A DNA stretch of 64,000 bases from Emydura subglobosa (GCA_007922225.1 ML679970.1:38857460-38921459); one strand, 5' to 3'. Shown: positions 20,744 to 34,240, counted from the stretch's first letter. The notes: a model not told the origin generated them from the sequence alone. Program-made: numbers and translations.

Positions 20744-22692
20744 TGTGTTATCCAACCATGAGAAGGCAGCTATTCTCCGATGCCTAGAGCAAAAAAATGG
20801 GACATTATTGTTTTTAGTGTTATTATGCCAATCAGCATTGTTAGAAATTGACAGGACAGAAGATAATGGGTAACCAGGGAAGATGGGAACTGGTGGATAA
20901 GCCTCTACTAGAACTATGGAACATCACTCAAAGAGCGGTATTTGCTTAATCAGAAGTATACATTCTTTATTTAGGATCTTAATTCCTTAAAGATAGTTTC
21001 AGAATGGATCCAATTAAGAACAGGACTGAGGAATCCAGTAATCTTGAAGGCACGAAGAATAAGATATCCACAGAATCTTCCAAATGAACTGAATTAGTAT
21101 TATTGCTCCTATAACCAGTAGCCAATAAATTTAGGGTCAGATTAGTTGGGTTTTTTTTTCTTTCCCATATTCAGAGGCAGAGGATTATGAGAAAGTAGTG
21201 GATTGGGGGACTCTAGAACATTTTATGAGCTAACCTTTCAAAATGATTTTTAGTGCTCATTAAAAATGTATGCAGCCAGTGAAGGAGAAAAAAATCTAGA
21301 GATTTTTGTGCAACTATTCATTGGCTATTGCTACCGACTTTAGGGCAAAAGTTATGTGAATGCACACATACACTTCCATATTATAGATATTTAATATTGT
21401 TACTCCTTGGCTAAACAATAGTTGTTTTCATGGCCTCGAAGCAAGTCCATTTCTATTGTTTGAGAGAAATTGATATTGTGAGCCAGGTACAGTCTAATTT
21501 GTTTTACTATTCAACATACATGAATCCTGTTATTCTTAAATCAAGATAAATCCAAGTGCGTGCAGGTAGCTCTAGAAATCTCAGCTCAATCAACCTGAAC
21601 ACCTACCAGGAATAGTTTGCCTTCCTCCAAGTCCGCTTGGGTCTTCAGCTGCCATGGAAGTGGCCCAGTGGCCCCAGTCATGAGCCAGAAGAGCAGCAAT
21701 AGATTCACCACACTGCCCTCTACTGACCTATGCTGCTCAGCTGATTCGTCACACTATATACCCCAGGAATGATCTTTCTATATGTACATGTAGGTCTCCT
21801 AGGGAGCATACACTGCCAAGCTTCTGGAGTCCTACTAGGAATTTACTGGTGTCAATATATGTCCCTATGGGGTGCACCAACAGTTACTTTCTTGCCAATC
21901 TGAATGTGTGTAAGCAAGTAAAGGCCTAGTAAAAGGAGGACCTTTAGTCTAGAGATAACTTTCAGATGTACCAAAATAGGGACTAAATTGTCACTCTATG
22001 ATTTGCCCTAAGCAAGGGTAGATTATACTTGTGCTGTCCAAGGTGCAGTCTGGGAAGCTGATTGTGATTCAGTCTTTCCTCTGCTTTGGCTTGGAAATAC
22101 ACTGAACTAGCACAGTGTATGGTTTCCCAGTACATGGACTCAACTAAATGGGACATTATTATGAAGTTGGGGGAGGGAGGGGGCAAAGGTAAGGCTCCAT
22201 CTTTACTCCCCCTTACTCCCTTGCACAGCTGTGTAGAGTTAGTAATAGTATTGCACTAAATCTTAAACCCATTTACTATTCAGATGCTTTTCCTACTTTT
22301 TTCAATCACATTTGCCAAATATCAAAAATATTTGTGTTTAAAAGGACTACCTAACTCCACAATAAAATCATAAAACTTCTTCTGGTGACATCCCAGTCAA
22401 TTTCTGATGTCAGAAATACAGGATTGACATTGGCTAAAATCATACAAAAGGAGGCGATGATGAGCTGTGAGTGGAACAAGTTCTAATGGAAGCAGAAACA
22501 TCTGTAACAGCCACATGAATACAGAAAAATATGGCAAAGTAAGGCTTCAATGTTGATGTCCATTAAAAAAATTACTGTGGCTCTGCAGTGAGTACATGCT
22601 GTCTGCCCCACTTTAAAATGCAGAACCTTCACTGGCTCAAAAATTATATTTGGAAAAGATATATAAGATATATAAACAAACAAGGGAAATAC
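20744..22692. other. Intron, no feature recognised
   Basis: Positions 20744-22692 are AT-rich. Only short random ORFs are present and no repeat is obvious. Confidence 0.5.
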
Positions 22693-23729
22693 AACCTAGA
22701 TGGAGCATAAGGTGGGTGCATAACTGGTTGGAAAGAGGGTAGTTATCTGTGGTTCATAGTCAAGCTGGAAGGGCATATTCAAGTGGGGTCGCTCAGGAAT
22801 CAGTTCTGCTCAATATCTTCATTAATGATTTAAATAATGGCAGAGAGTACATTTAATAAGTTTGCAGACAATACCAAGATGGGAGGGGTTGCAAGTGCTT
22901 TGGAGGATAGGATTATAATTCAAAATGATCTGGACAAACTGGAGAAATGGTCTGAAGTAAATAGGATGAAATTCAACAAGGACAAATGCAAAGTACTCCA
23001 CTTAGGAAGGAATTATCAGTTGCATACATACAAAATGGGAAATGACTGCCAAGGTAGGAGTACTGTGGAAAGAGATCTGGCGGTCATAGCGGATCAGAAG
23101 CTAAATATGAATTTACAGGGTAACATTGTTGCAAAATAAAAGCAACCATCATTCTGGGATGTATTAGCAGGAATGTTGTAAGCAAGACATGAGAAATAAT
23201 TCTTCCGCTCTACTCCATGCTAAATAGGCCCCAACTGGAGTATTGTGTCCAGCTCTGGGTGCCACATTTCAGGAAAGATGTGGACGAATTGGAGAGAGTC
23301 CAGAGAAGAGCAACAAAAATGATTAAAGATCAGAAAAACATGACTTATGAGGGAAGTATGAAAAAATTGGGTTTGTTTAGCCTGGAGAAGGGAAGACTGA
23401 GGGGGGGATACTACAGTTTTCAAGTACATAAAAGGTTGTTACAAGGAGGAGAGATAAAAATTGTTCTCTTTAACCTATGAGGATACATAGGACAAGAATG
23501 GGCTTAAATTGCAGCAAGGGCAGTTTAGGTTGGACATTTGGAAAAACTGCCTGTCAGGGTAGTTAAGCACTGGACTAAATTGCCTAAGGAGGTTGTAGAA
23601 TCTCTGTCATTGGAGATTTTTAAGAGCAGTTTAGTCAAACACCTGTCAAGTATGGTTTAGATAATACTTAGTGCTGCCTTGAGTGCCACTCGAGGTCCCT
23701 TCCAGTCCTACAATTCTATGATTCTATTA
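22693..23729 (+). pseudogene. CR1 LINE fragment, reverse transcriptase C-terminus and 3' end
   Basis: The translated pieces ([51 protein letters not shown]) are CR1 ORF2 reverse-transcriptase and thumb sequence. The catalytic FADD is FADN here. Several frameshifts and stops split it. The 3' end has the CR1-type ATTCTATGATTCTAT tail. It is 5'-truncated, as usual for CR1, and lies antisense to DOCK3. Confidence 0.9.
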
Positions 23730-25539
23730 GTCCATTTCTTAGAAGTCAGTTTATGACTGTTCCCTACAGTAAATTTAATAGTGCATTTTCTATTATTAGT
23801 ATTTACCTTTTAGATTTGCTATTTTTGGCCACATTCTTCTAGCAAAGTCTATTCGATTTCTCACAACTGCTGTCTGACAATCTCCCTCCCCTCCATAGGA
23901 TGAACGGAACGTGATCAAGTCAACATGTACAATGTGTATGTGAGAGAATGAGTCACAAAGGGCAAAGGGTGTGTTAAGGATGACACTGTGCCTTTATGAA
24001 GAGCTCACCTTCCATTTATAAACCTACCCCAACCCTTAACCTGGACTTCATTCTACACTCACTATTCTGAGTAATCTTTAGTATTCTCTCTAATAAGCCA
24101 AGAGAAGTCATTCAAGGAACGGGAGACACCTTCCTCCACACATTCACAGCCAGAACCACCACCTCCGCTGTACTCCTAATTTAAAAATTATTTTACTCGA
24201 TAATGATGGCTTTTAAAAGGAAATATGATTCACGGAATGTTGTTAAAATCTTCATTTTCACACAAGTGTTCACATTCTCTTTTTGTCATCAGTTGCCTTG
24301 CTAAGATGACCTGCAGTAACCCCAGTTTCAAAAACAAGTCTGAAAAAGTGCTTTGCATTGGTTTATGCAGTGGGTTTTATAAAGACATCTTGGAGAAAAG
24401 AACCCCAAATGTGTGATGGAAATGAGTTGGCCTCTGAAAAACAGCTCTAAGCAACTCAGTTTGCTTTCCAACAAATTCAGGCTTAGAGCTCATGAATTAT
24501 TAAGTTATCACCTTGGCTAGAAGCCACAGGGGAGGATTAGAGAGCATACAGTAAGACTGTCACTGCAAATACTGGGTTTCCATAGAAACACAAATTAGCT
24601 AAAATAACTACCTGTCATCCCAGTTAACCACATTCAAGCAAAAACAACAAAAAATGCTAGAAAATGTATTAAAGACTGTAGAAGGAATATAGCTAAGCAC
24701 CAATTACAGATTCTCCTTGGATTGTTGTATGTCTGCCACACTAAAATTGAAGTTCCAGTTAGCATTTTTGTGTTATTTGAAATCAGGAAAGGCTCATATC
24801 TGTGTTCATGAAAGGCACTGGAAACTGAATCCTCCCCATTAATTGGAAAAAAGTTTGACTTCTCTCCTTTGGAAGTCAGGTCACAAGATATGTCCCTCAC
24901 TTCCACCATGCCTACCACAGTTCAGATGTGGTGACAAAAGAGTGAGACACAATCCTGCAGGCTTCTCCTAATGTAAAATGTTCTAAACTTGTTTGTGGAG
25001 AGGACTTCTAAACATTGACTAATGATATTTTAGGGATGATGGCATTTTAGATTAAAATTAATGCTTCAATAATTAAAATCCATTGATTCATCTCTAGTTC
25101 ATTAATATTTTTACAGACTTGGCTACACATTTTCACACATTTACACATTTTCTCACTGAGGCTATCTAAATAGGCTTTGCATTTTGTTCTACCAAGAAAT
25201 TACCTCTCTTCTCAGTTATGATAATTGAAAGTGGAAAAACCACAGATTTATAATATGATCACTACTCACAATGTCAATGGTCATGGCATCAGTAAAGAAG
25301 CATTATTGGTTCAATGAACAGATTTACATCAGAAACAACTGCACTTGACCAGCCTGCAGAAAATGTTGAAAAATAATCTAAAGGGCAGGCATGGTAGTTT
25401 ATCTGAAAAATCAACCTTCCGCTGACAAGCTTTCTATGTGGCACTCAGCCAAGTAGAGGCATCAATATCAAATGTGAAAGTGGCAGACTGCTAGGCTTTC
25501 CAAAACTAAGAGCTTCTCTAAGATACAGATGCTTTGATG
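23730..25539. other. Intron, no feature recognised
   Basis: I see no coding segment or clear repeat in this stretch. Confidence 0.45.
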
Positions 25540-25730
25540 GGGCTGCAGCTGTGTTGCTGTAGTGCCGCAGAGTAGACATTTTCCAGAGCGATGGGAGAGT
25601 TTTTCCCATTGCTATAGTTAATCTACCCCTTCAAGAAGTGGTAGTTTGGTAAGAAGACTTTTTCCATCTATACCCCTGAGCAATGTAGCTAGGTCAATCT
25701 AAGTTTTAGGTGTACCCCGGGACCAAGGAT
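25540..25730. mobile_element. MITE fragment
   Basis: The sequence around GTAGTGCCGCAGAGTAGACA, with a GCGATGGGAGAG/TTTCCCATTGC inverted pair and CCCCTGAGCAATGTAGCTAGGTC, resembles the short palindromic elements with CTACACT ends found elsewhere in the window. Only part is recognisable. Confidence 0.45.
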
Positions 25731-25740
25731 AAGAGAGGTA

Positions 25741-26686
25741 GGCTGGTCTACACTGCAGAGTTAGGTCAACCTAAGGCAGCTTACGTTGCCTAACTATACA
25801 AGCATCTACAATAGAATGGTGCTACCACTGATGTAAGTTGCCTAATACATTGACCTAATAACTCCACCTCTGTGGCAGACGTAGTGCTTAGGTCGATGCA
25901 GTTAGGGTGATGCAGTGTCTGTGTAGACACTGCGTTACTTACATCACGTGTTGGCTCTCAGTCCTGCCACCAGGGCTGACAGTCTGGACCACCGCTGCTG
26001 CCTCCCAGTGAAGGACTGGGGGTGAGAAAAGGAGAGCCCAAGCCTGGGTGTTGGCCAGGCTTGGGCTCTCCTCCCCCACTTCAACCCCTCCCTGGGAGGT
26101 GGAATCAGAGCTCCCAGCTGTCAGCCCTGGTAGCAGGGCTCACAGCAGGAGCCTCCTGAGGGCTGACAGCCCAAGCTGTGAGCCCTGTGGGGCTCAGTTT
26201 CACAGCAGGGAGCCTACCCGCAGTCAAACTGACATACTTGTCAGTTTCCTGGGTACTAGTATTTCACATTTGGTCTCCAGCTCCAGCTGTCAGCCTCGGC
26301 ACTGGGGGGGGGAGGGGCTCCAGCTGTGAGCTGTGCACCAGTGCTCCAGTTATGAGTCCCAGGTGGGCTGACAGTGGGAGAGGAAATGTGAAATAGCAGC
26401 ATACATGAAACAGACAAGAATATCAATTTCATTGCTGGAAGGCTCCCTTCTGTGAAACTGAGCTGCACCTGGCTCACAGCTGTGAGCCCTGCACCACTGT
26501 CAGTGCCCAACGCTCCATCTATGAGTGCCACACAATGCCCCACTTCAATCCATGAAAGTGCTGCTGGTAAGGAAGTGCACCTCCGGCAGAAGGAGGGTAG
26601 TGTGGACACCAAAAGCCCATTTAATTATTGTGCTGGCTGTAGGTCAACCTAACTTAAGTTGACCTATTTTTGTAGTATAGCCAAGC
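25741..26686. mobile_element. MITE-like element with about 34-bp TIRs
   Basis: The left end (TGGTCTACACTGCAGAGTTAG, then GTCAACCTAA) and the complement of the right end (TTGGCTATACTACAAAAATAG, then GTCAACTTAA) align over about 34 bp. The interior of about 0.9 kb is rich in CAGCTGTGAGCCC/GGGCTCACAGC inverted phrases and has no protein motif. It is perhaps a larger MITE with an unrelated central insert. Confidence 0.6.
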
Positions 26687-27117
26687 CCATGGTAAAGCAG
26701 TAGTAGCAGTAAAGGGAAAGAAAATGGTATTTATTTGTTTAAAGATAAATTGTGTGGCTAACTTATTTTGTCGATTAGGTTATACTTTTATGCCGGAATT
26801 CCCCTTAGAGAGTTCATGCATCAGTAACCTTACCATACATTTGTAAAGCTACACAACACTTTGAAAGCTACACAGCATTTTGCTGTGCTACTTAAATCAT
26901 CCAGGCCATAGGAATGAAAGAACCGAAGCGGAAATCCCTCTGTAACATTCTTAAGGCAACAACCTGGTCTTCACATTTCATTCTGATAATCAGCTTGTTC
27001 ACTTTCTTTTCTGTTTCTAACACCAGACTGTTCACTGATAACCTGTTTAAGTAATTCTGCTCTATCACAAGCTATTTATAAATTTTCCCTAGCTTCCCTG
27101 ACCTCTTCTTGTCCCAT

Positions 27118-27176
27118 TTTGCGTAACTCCCGTCGACTGCCGCCGAATCTCCAGATAAGTGTAGACAAGGGCTAAG
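27118..27176. mobile_element. MITE remnant related to 20417-20743
   Basis: GCGTAACTCCCGTCGACTGCC followed by TAAGTGTAGACAAGGGCTAA repeats the hairpin arm and right end of the element at 20417-20743. It is only the terminal part. Confidence 0.55.
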
Positions 27177-27425
27177 GGTCAGATGAGAAGTAGGGTCTCC
27201 TACCCACCAAGGCAGCTGCAACTCCAGGAGAGAAAAAAACAGACCAAGAACCCCAGTGCAGAGCAGGGTGAGCTCCAAAAGCAAGGAGTAGCATAAGCAC
27301 AAGGTGGCTGAACTACGGCTGTACAAGCAGCCTTTATATTAGCATTTGCTAACTTTTGAGTGCTTGGTTTTGAAATTTTAATAATGCACATTTAATGCTT
27401 TTCTTGTATAATATATATGTGTACA

Positions 27426-27430
<5 letters not shown>

Positions 27431-27489
<59 letters not shown>
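27431..27489. repeat. (GT)n(AT)n microsatellite
   Basis: About 22 GT units are followed by about 7 AT units, uninterrupted. Confidence 0.97.
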
Positions 27490-27825
27490 GATTTTTTTTT
27501 TTACATACACACCCCTACCTCGTCTGTCATTGGCACAAATGTTTTCTAGTCTAGCTATTTTCTTAACTCCCATTTAAATCAGCTAAAGCAAAATTAGTGC
27601 TACTGCTAAAAATATGTAAACTAGATATGTTCAGACGTTTAAAATGGCCAACACTCGTTACTGACACCCCTCATGTTACCCACCACCCAACAATGCTGAA
27701 TCATAATTTCTGGAACCTGGGAATGTGTAAGGCAATAAACAAATGCTATTTTAATATTTAACCAGACATAGTTTGGAGCTATAGTGATCAAATTTAGTGT
27801 GGTAAGAAATATATGGTGGTACAGA

Positions 27826-28865
27826 TCATAGAATCATAGAATATTAGAGTTGGAAGGGACCTCAGGAGGTCATCTAGTCCAACCCCCTGCTCAAAGCAGG
27901 ACTAACCTCAGCTATATCATCCCACCCAGGGCTTTGTCAAGCCTCAGCTTAAAAACCTCTAAAGATGGAGATTCCACCACCTCCCTAGGTAACCCATTCC
28001 AGTGCTTCACCACCCTCCTACTGAAAAAGCTTTTCCTAATGTCCAACCTAGACCTCCCCAACTGCAATTTGAGACCGTTGCTCCTTGTTCTGTCATCTGC
28101 CACCACCGAGAACAGCCTAGCCCTATCCTCCCTGGAACCCCCTTTCAGGTAGCTGCTATCAAATACCCTCTCATTCTTCTCTTTTGCAGACTAAACAAGC
28201 CCAGTTTCCTTAGCCTCTCCTCATAAGTCCTGTGCTCCAGCCCCCTAATCATTTTGGTTGCCCTCCGCTGGACTCTCTCCAACTTGTCTACATCCTTCTT
28301 GTAGTGGGGGTCCCAAAACTGGACACAATATTCTAAAGGCGGCCTCACCAATGCCGAATAGAGGGGAATAATCACTTCCCGCGACTTGCTGGCAATGCTC
28401 CTCTTAATGCAGCCCAATATGCTATTAGCCTTCTTGACAACCAGGGCACACTGCTGACTCGTATCCAGCTTTTTATCCACTGTTACCCCCAGGTCCTTTT
28501 CTGCAGAACTGCTGCCTAGCCAGTCGGTCCCCAGTCTATAGTTATGCATGGGATTCTTCCTTCCTAAGTGCAGGATTCTGCACTTTTCTTTGTTGAACCT
28601 CATTAGATTTCTTTTGGCCCAATCCTCCAGTTTGTTTAGGTCCTTCTGTATCCTATCCCTGCCTTCCAGGGTATCTACCACTCCCCCCAGCTTAGTGTCA
28701 TCCGCAAACTTGCTGAGGGTGCAATCTATCCCATCTTCCAGATCATTAATGAAGATGTTGAACAAAACTGGCCCCAGGACCGACCCCTGGGGCACTCCGC
28801 TTGTGACTGGTTGCCAGCTAGACATGAACCCATTGATCACTACTCATTGAGCACTATGCTCTAGC
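27826..28865 (-). pseudogene. CR1 LINE fragment with nearly continuous RT C-terminal frame
   Basis: On the minus strand, 28840-28145 is open for 231 codons: [19 protein letters not shown], then [11 protein letters not shown] with an intact FADD catalytic motif, [27 protein letters not shown] and [14 protein letters not shown]. The 3' end at 27826 shows the repeated ATTCTATGAT tail of CR1. It is 5'-truncated and in the same orientation as DOCK3. The preserved frame suggests a fairly young copy compared with 22693-23729. Confidence 0.92.
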
Positions 28866-29828
28866 CAGTTCTCAAAGCCCTCTCACAACAATCCCCACAT
28901 ACATACCTCGGAGGTACATTTAACTCCAATTAAAAGGTATCTGAATCTTCTATCTGTATGCCTGTATCTTATTTAGATCTCTTTTCATCAACACACACAT
29001 CTTCATAGTAAGTGAAAATTTAAAAATAAATTCTTCAGAGCATGTGTAAAATGCTCTGTCAAGCTGTTCATGTGACTTGGAAGTTTAAAAGATGGTTGCT
29101 TCAAATCAGGTCTAAATAGGGATTTTAACTCAAGTCCTACTCTATTATACAGTATTCCTAATTGTCTTGTGTAACCCCAGTGTGTTAAATAGAATTGCAA
29201 AGGTATAAGTGAGGACATAATTTAGCCATGCCAGTGGAATTACTTAACCAATCTGTTGATGATCTGTGAGAAGAATTAGAATCACTTCCATATAGCCAGG
29301 CAACTCTGCTGTGCCAACAGGGTTAAATATATATATATAGAGAGAGAGAGTCAGATATAACTGAATATACACAGGGATCATATATGTAGTACAAGAAAGT
29401 GACATTTGACAGAGTCACTATTCAGACTAGACCTACACTTTAGACAATGCTCAAAAGCCTGATCCAAACCTTTACTTGTTCATTTATAATACTTCCTAAA
29501 AATTCTTTGAGTTTTTTGATCTTCAGTAAAAACACATCAGCCTTTTGATCCATAAATTGAATAAGATTATACACCTACTGGAAAAATAGATATGCATGAA
29601 AAAGTGGCTAAAATCCCTGCTCCACTTAGTTTTAGAGTTTAGATTAATTTTAATTGCCTTTATTGTGAATTTCTTGTATTTCCCCAAAAGACCTACACAT
29701 CAAAAGTAAAACCAAAAGGGCAGTCAAGATTCTACATACACATAAAAACACAGCCTCTTAATTAAATAATTGGATCACTAATAAGAACTGAAAAAATAAA
29801 TGAAGAATGTCACAGTTCTTCAATAAAA
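28866..29828. other. Intron with (AT)n(AG)n microsatellite
   Basis: A short (AT)n(AG)n array lies at 29327-29350. Nothing else is recognised. Confidence 0.55.
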
Positions 29829-30083
29829 CCTTAGGGTATGTCCGTAAAGTGGGGTAATGTGCACTACGGGGATATGATTTCTAAAGCACAGACGTGTTGT
29901 GCATTAGTTGGTTCATGTGGACCCTGCAAAAATTAAAAGTTCCCTAGTGTACCATGTTAAAGCACAGTAGAGAACTTTGGTGTGCAAAAGTACGGTTTAC
30001 ATGGACCAATTAATGCAAAACATATTAGTGTGCTTTAGAAACCCATCCCTGAAGTAAGCATTGCCCGACTATGTAGACACAGG
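29829..30083. mobile_element. MITE-like element
   Basis: It opens with TTAGGGTATGTCCGTAAAG and ends with the complement of GTGTCTACATAGTC. The inner AATGTGCACTA/TAGTGTGCTTTAG and CACAGACGTGTTGTGCATTA parts repeat in inverted order, as in other elements with CTACA-type ends. Confidence 0.5.
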
Positions 30084-33048
30084 AAATATGTTAAATGTTC
30101 ACCCATCCTCCATTAAAACTTTATTCCTAACAAATGTATTAGCAGTCAAGAAAGTGAGAAAACAATCGCTGAAGAGGTTGTTAGTAGTACCTGGCTGTTT
30201 ATGGCACTAGTCAAAACTTCCTATATTTAAATAAAATGTTCTCTCTCTTTTACAAGACTAAGAAAGGCAGCACAGCCAGAAAACTGGAAAGCCCCTTCTC
30301 TATGCTGTGATGTATGCATGTACAAAGTCAAATTCGCAGCTAGCTGAGGCTCTGGGCAGCATCCAGAATATCTTTTTCATTCTCCTTGTACTCCAAAACT
30401 GATGAACAAATTGCATATTATGCACCTGTATATATTTGTATCCAAAGGTGTGGATTGAGAGTTGTTAGGTTGAGGAAGGCCAAGCAAGAATTAAGCATGC
30501 AGTTTTGAAAAAGAGATGCTAAAACGGAGAGGGCCTAATATTCACTGAAATCATACAAGTAATTTTGTGGCCGGAGATAAACCTAACTGGTTTTGGTGAG
30601 GTGATATAATGGATAACCACTCACTCGAGTTAATAATGGAGTTTTAGGGAAGACAAAGATCTATTTGCTATAAAGCACACAGATTCAACCTGGATCATTC
30701 AATCCTTGAGACACACTATGTTGGAAAGACTTCCTTAGAACTTCACATTCCTTTCAAACTGGAAGCAAGAGCTATAGCTGAGTTACAGGTTTTCATCTGG
30801 CTTAACCCATATTATGTAACTAAATTTGGTGGTCTGTTTAGGGGCGTTTTTCATGATTTATTAAATTAGCAATATATGTATAACCTAATTTAATTTAATG
30901 GTTCAGTCTCTATTTTCTTCAGTCCACTAAAATAAGATCTCTTTTTATTTAAAGTAACTGGAATTGAATCCAGGACATAAAAATATTAGTGTGGTGCTGA
31001 AATACCTCAGTAATGAGTGCTGTACCAGAACCCGAGTGGAATAGAACACGAACACAAACACACACAATTCAAGTTCCTACATAGTTTACACACCTGACAC
31101 AAATCTACAAAAACAAGGAAGTGAAAAGTTTAGACAAGGCCACTAATGACAACATCATGTTAACACTGTGCAGATTAAAACATGTTTTCTAAAACAATGC
31201 ATTTTACCCAGGATAGACAAGCCCTTTACATGAGTTTTAGTTTTACATCTCAAACTGCCATATATGTTTAGAATTTCAAGAAGGTTTAATTCATTTCCTT
31301 TGTGACAGGATGGCCCCTCCTTAAGCACCCTCCTGCAGCAGGTCACAGCACAACATGTGTACCTGCCACACTTCATCCATAAAAGGAATACAGTCTCTCA
31401 GTGTCCAGTACGAAGTCCCACTTTAGGACATATTGTATTCATATACATCAATGTAGTAGTTTCCCATTAAAATCCTTATGGTAAAACTATTTTCCAATTA
31501 CCCAGTAAAGCATATAAATGGAACAGAGCTTTTCCATTCCTATCCTCCATGGACACAACTTCCAGATCACCTTCTCAAGAGTCCACCAGTTCCCAGTTTC
31601 TTTTGCTCCTGTTCCAGGGCACCACTTTCTAAGGCCTCCACCTGAGTGACTAGTCTCTTCTTCCACAGCCCCCAAATCAAGTTTCCAACGCGAGAACTCT
31701 CTGCAGTGTTCCACTCCCCAACACGCACTCCATCCCCACCCCTGCCTGAGAGTCCTAACCCTGCTCAGGAAATGTCCTTCTGGGACCAACCTCTTGCTCC
31801 TGACTCTTCCTGTAGAGCTCTGCTCATGTCTTTGCCCAGAGGGCTCCCCCTCATGTAGTGTTCCATTCCCCAGGCCTCCCTGCCTGAGAGTCCTATGCCT
31901 GCACCTGGGGATCCATCCTCCAACAACAATCCTCTTGCTCTGGGCTCATCCTCCTTTGACCAAGCTGGATCTTCCCTTTTTCCTAGAGGTCTCTGCCTAA
32001 GACTTCCACTTGTCAGCATTCCCCAGCTCTTATCAGTTCCAACCAATAGCTCTCTTCTAGCTCTTATCAGAACTCAGCTCTCTCTCTCTCTCTCAGTTCC
32101 TCGGAAGCTTTTTCCCAAGCTTTCAGTGGCATCTCTCTGTTTCTGGCAGCTCTCACCTGCTACTTCCTGACTCTCCATATCTGTTATCAAGCACTTCTAA
32201 AGCCCAGGTGCCTTCTCAAGCCCAACTGTGGATCTGATGATGACAGGAACTCCGGCCTCTTCCTTCTTAAAGGGCCAGTTTCACCTGTGTCAAATTCCTA
32301 CCAATCTAAAACCATGTATGCACTTCAAACATTTACATTTTTTAAAGATTATGTGTTTCTAGGGAAACAAATGGATGTCATAACATGGAAAAGAACAGAG
32401 GGATCACCCAAGATCCTGGACATCAGTTTCTCTCTCTCTCTCTCATTCTTTATTAGCATCAATTATCTGGGAGAGGTGCTGTGTTGTATGTAGGAGGAGG
32501 TCTGGTTGAAGATATCTGATCCAGACAGAGGATTATTCAGTCCAAGATGTTAAAATTAAAGGACAGAAGGCTATTCTGAAGATTTTCAGAAGTCTAAATG
32601 AAAATAGCTCATGATAGAGTGCCTGCAGGCAGGGCACCACAAGGTTCCTTCTTGATGTTGTAGACATTAAGACAGAAGTGAGAGAGTTTTACAGTCACTT
32701 TGCCCTTTTTGTCCTCACGGAGTAGCCTGAGGAGGCACAGGATCCCTGTGTGGCCTCAACAAACACTGCTAGCCAAAAAAATATGATCTTGGCTGCATGA
32801 AGCACATGCATATCTAATGTGGGATTCACACATATTGGAAGAACATACTGTTACTGGTGTGAGTGGTTAGCCAATGTTTGGAGTCCTACAGGTTGTTTCC
32901 ATTAGGAGAGAAACTGACGACAGAGTCAGGCATTTCTTTGATGCAATCTCGTTTATTTACAAAGTCCTGTTTCCCTGAACACAGTAGGAATCAAACAGGA
33001 GACATGTTTTTTGCTCATAGTTCCAAGCCTCTTTCCAGCCAGCACTTT
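30084..33048. other. Intron, partly C/T-rich, unclassified
   Basis: Positions of about 31530-32290 are C/T-rich with the phrase CTGCCTGAGAGTCCTA occurring twice (31742, 31879) and a CT microsatellite at about 32074-32094. It could be an old LTR-type or other repeat, but no coding motif or termini are seen. The rest is plain AT-rich intron. Confidence 0.35.
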
Positions 33049-33964
33049 GTCTAAAACGACCCTATACCGAAAACCAACTGACCGCAATACGTATCTTCAT
33101 GCCTCCAGCTTTCACACTGGACACATTACACGATCCATTGTCTACAGCCAAGCCTTAAGATACAACCGGATTTGCTCCGATCCCTCAGACAGAGACAAAC
33201 ACCTACAGGATCTCTATGAGACATTCTTAAAACTACAATACCCACCTGGAGAAGTGAAGAAACAAATTGACAGAGCCAGACGGGTACCCAGAAGTCACCT
33301 ACTACAGGACAGACCCAACAAAGAAAACAACAGACCACCACTGGTCATCACCTATAGTCCCCAGCTAAAATCTCTCCAACACATCATTAAAGATCTACAA
33401 CCTATTCTAGCACATGATTCGTCTCTCGCTCAGGCAGTGGATGACAGACCAATCCTGGCTTACAGACAGCCCCCCAACCTGAAGCAAACACTCACCAGCA
33501 ACCGTACACCCTACAAAAAATCCAACCCAGGAACCTATCCCTGCAACAAACCCCGTTGTCAGCTCTGCCCACACATCGACTCTAGTGACATCACTGGTCC
33601 TAACCACATCAATCACACCATAAGGGGCTCATTCACCTGTACATCCACTAATGTTATATATGCCATCATGTGCCAGCAATGCCCCTCTGCCATGTACATT
33701 GGCCAAACTGGACTATCACTATGCAAAAGGATAAATGGACACAAATCAGACATAAAAAATAACAACATCCATAAACCAGTGGGAGAACACTTTAATCTCC
33801 CAGGGCACACTGTCACTGACCTGAAAGTCGCCGTACTTCTCCAAAAAAATTCCAAAAACAGACTTCAAAGAGAAACTGCTGAGTTAGAAATGATCTGCAA
33901 ACTTGACACATTCAAACTGGGTTTAAACAGAGATTTGGAATGGCTCTCTCATTACAAGAGGTAA
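33049..33964 (+). pseudogene. Penelope-like element, 5'-truncated: RT C-terminus and GIY-YIG endonuclease
   Basis: An open frame runs without stops to 33964. After about 15 residues of unrelated flank, it has the RT-thumb segment TLYRKPTDRNTYLH and SQALRYNRICSD, a linker with CNKPRCQLCPH, then a GIY-YIG nuclease: NVIYAIMCQQC, MYIGQTG, the Arg of CKRINGH, and a Glu in ETAELEMI. In Penelope-like elements this nuclease nicks the target for priming. The catalytic YADD part and everything upstream are missing. The remaining 305 codons have no stop, so the copy looks young. The 3' tail follows at once. It lies antisense to DOCK3. Confidence 0.9.
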
Positions 33965-34240
33965 ATTGCTTTGCTCACCCATTCTCATCTCCTACTCAAT
34001 GACTATTATTAGACCTCAAGTACCCGGCTTTCATCCACCTCCCCCATTGTTCTCTATGCACTTATATATTTATATGATGATCCTATGTTTCTCATTTCTA
34101 CCTCTGCATCCGACGAAGTGAACTGAGCCTCACGAAAGCTTATGCCTGCTAAAATTAAATGTATTAGTCTTTAAAGTGCCACAGAACTCTTGTTGTTTTT
34201 GCTGTATACAGACTAACATGGCTACCCCTCTGGAATTTGA
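33965..34240 (+). repeat. Penelope-like element 3' tail with hammerhead-like motif
   Basis: The untranslated tail contains, at 34104-34150, a CCGACGA segment, an AGTG...CAC stem, then GAAA and a short AGC-TTAT-GC hairpin, the order of a type I hammerhead ribozyme. It is followed by TTAGTCTTTAAAGTGCCACA and AGACTAACATGGCTACCCCT, which close the element. Penelope-like elements are known to carry hammerhead ribozymes in their terminal repeats. The consensus CUGANGA reads CCGACGA here, so this copy is probably inactive. Confidence 0.65.

Noticed and set aside
26256..26612. 118-aa minus-strand ORF
   Set aside because: It lies inside a MITE-like element with inverted CAGCTGTGAGC phrases and has no domain.
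33126..33855. Minus-strand ORFs opposite the Penelope-like gene
   Set aside because: They are antisense shadows of the plus-strand frame, which carries all recognisable motifs.
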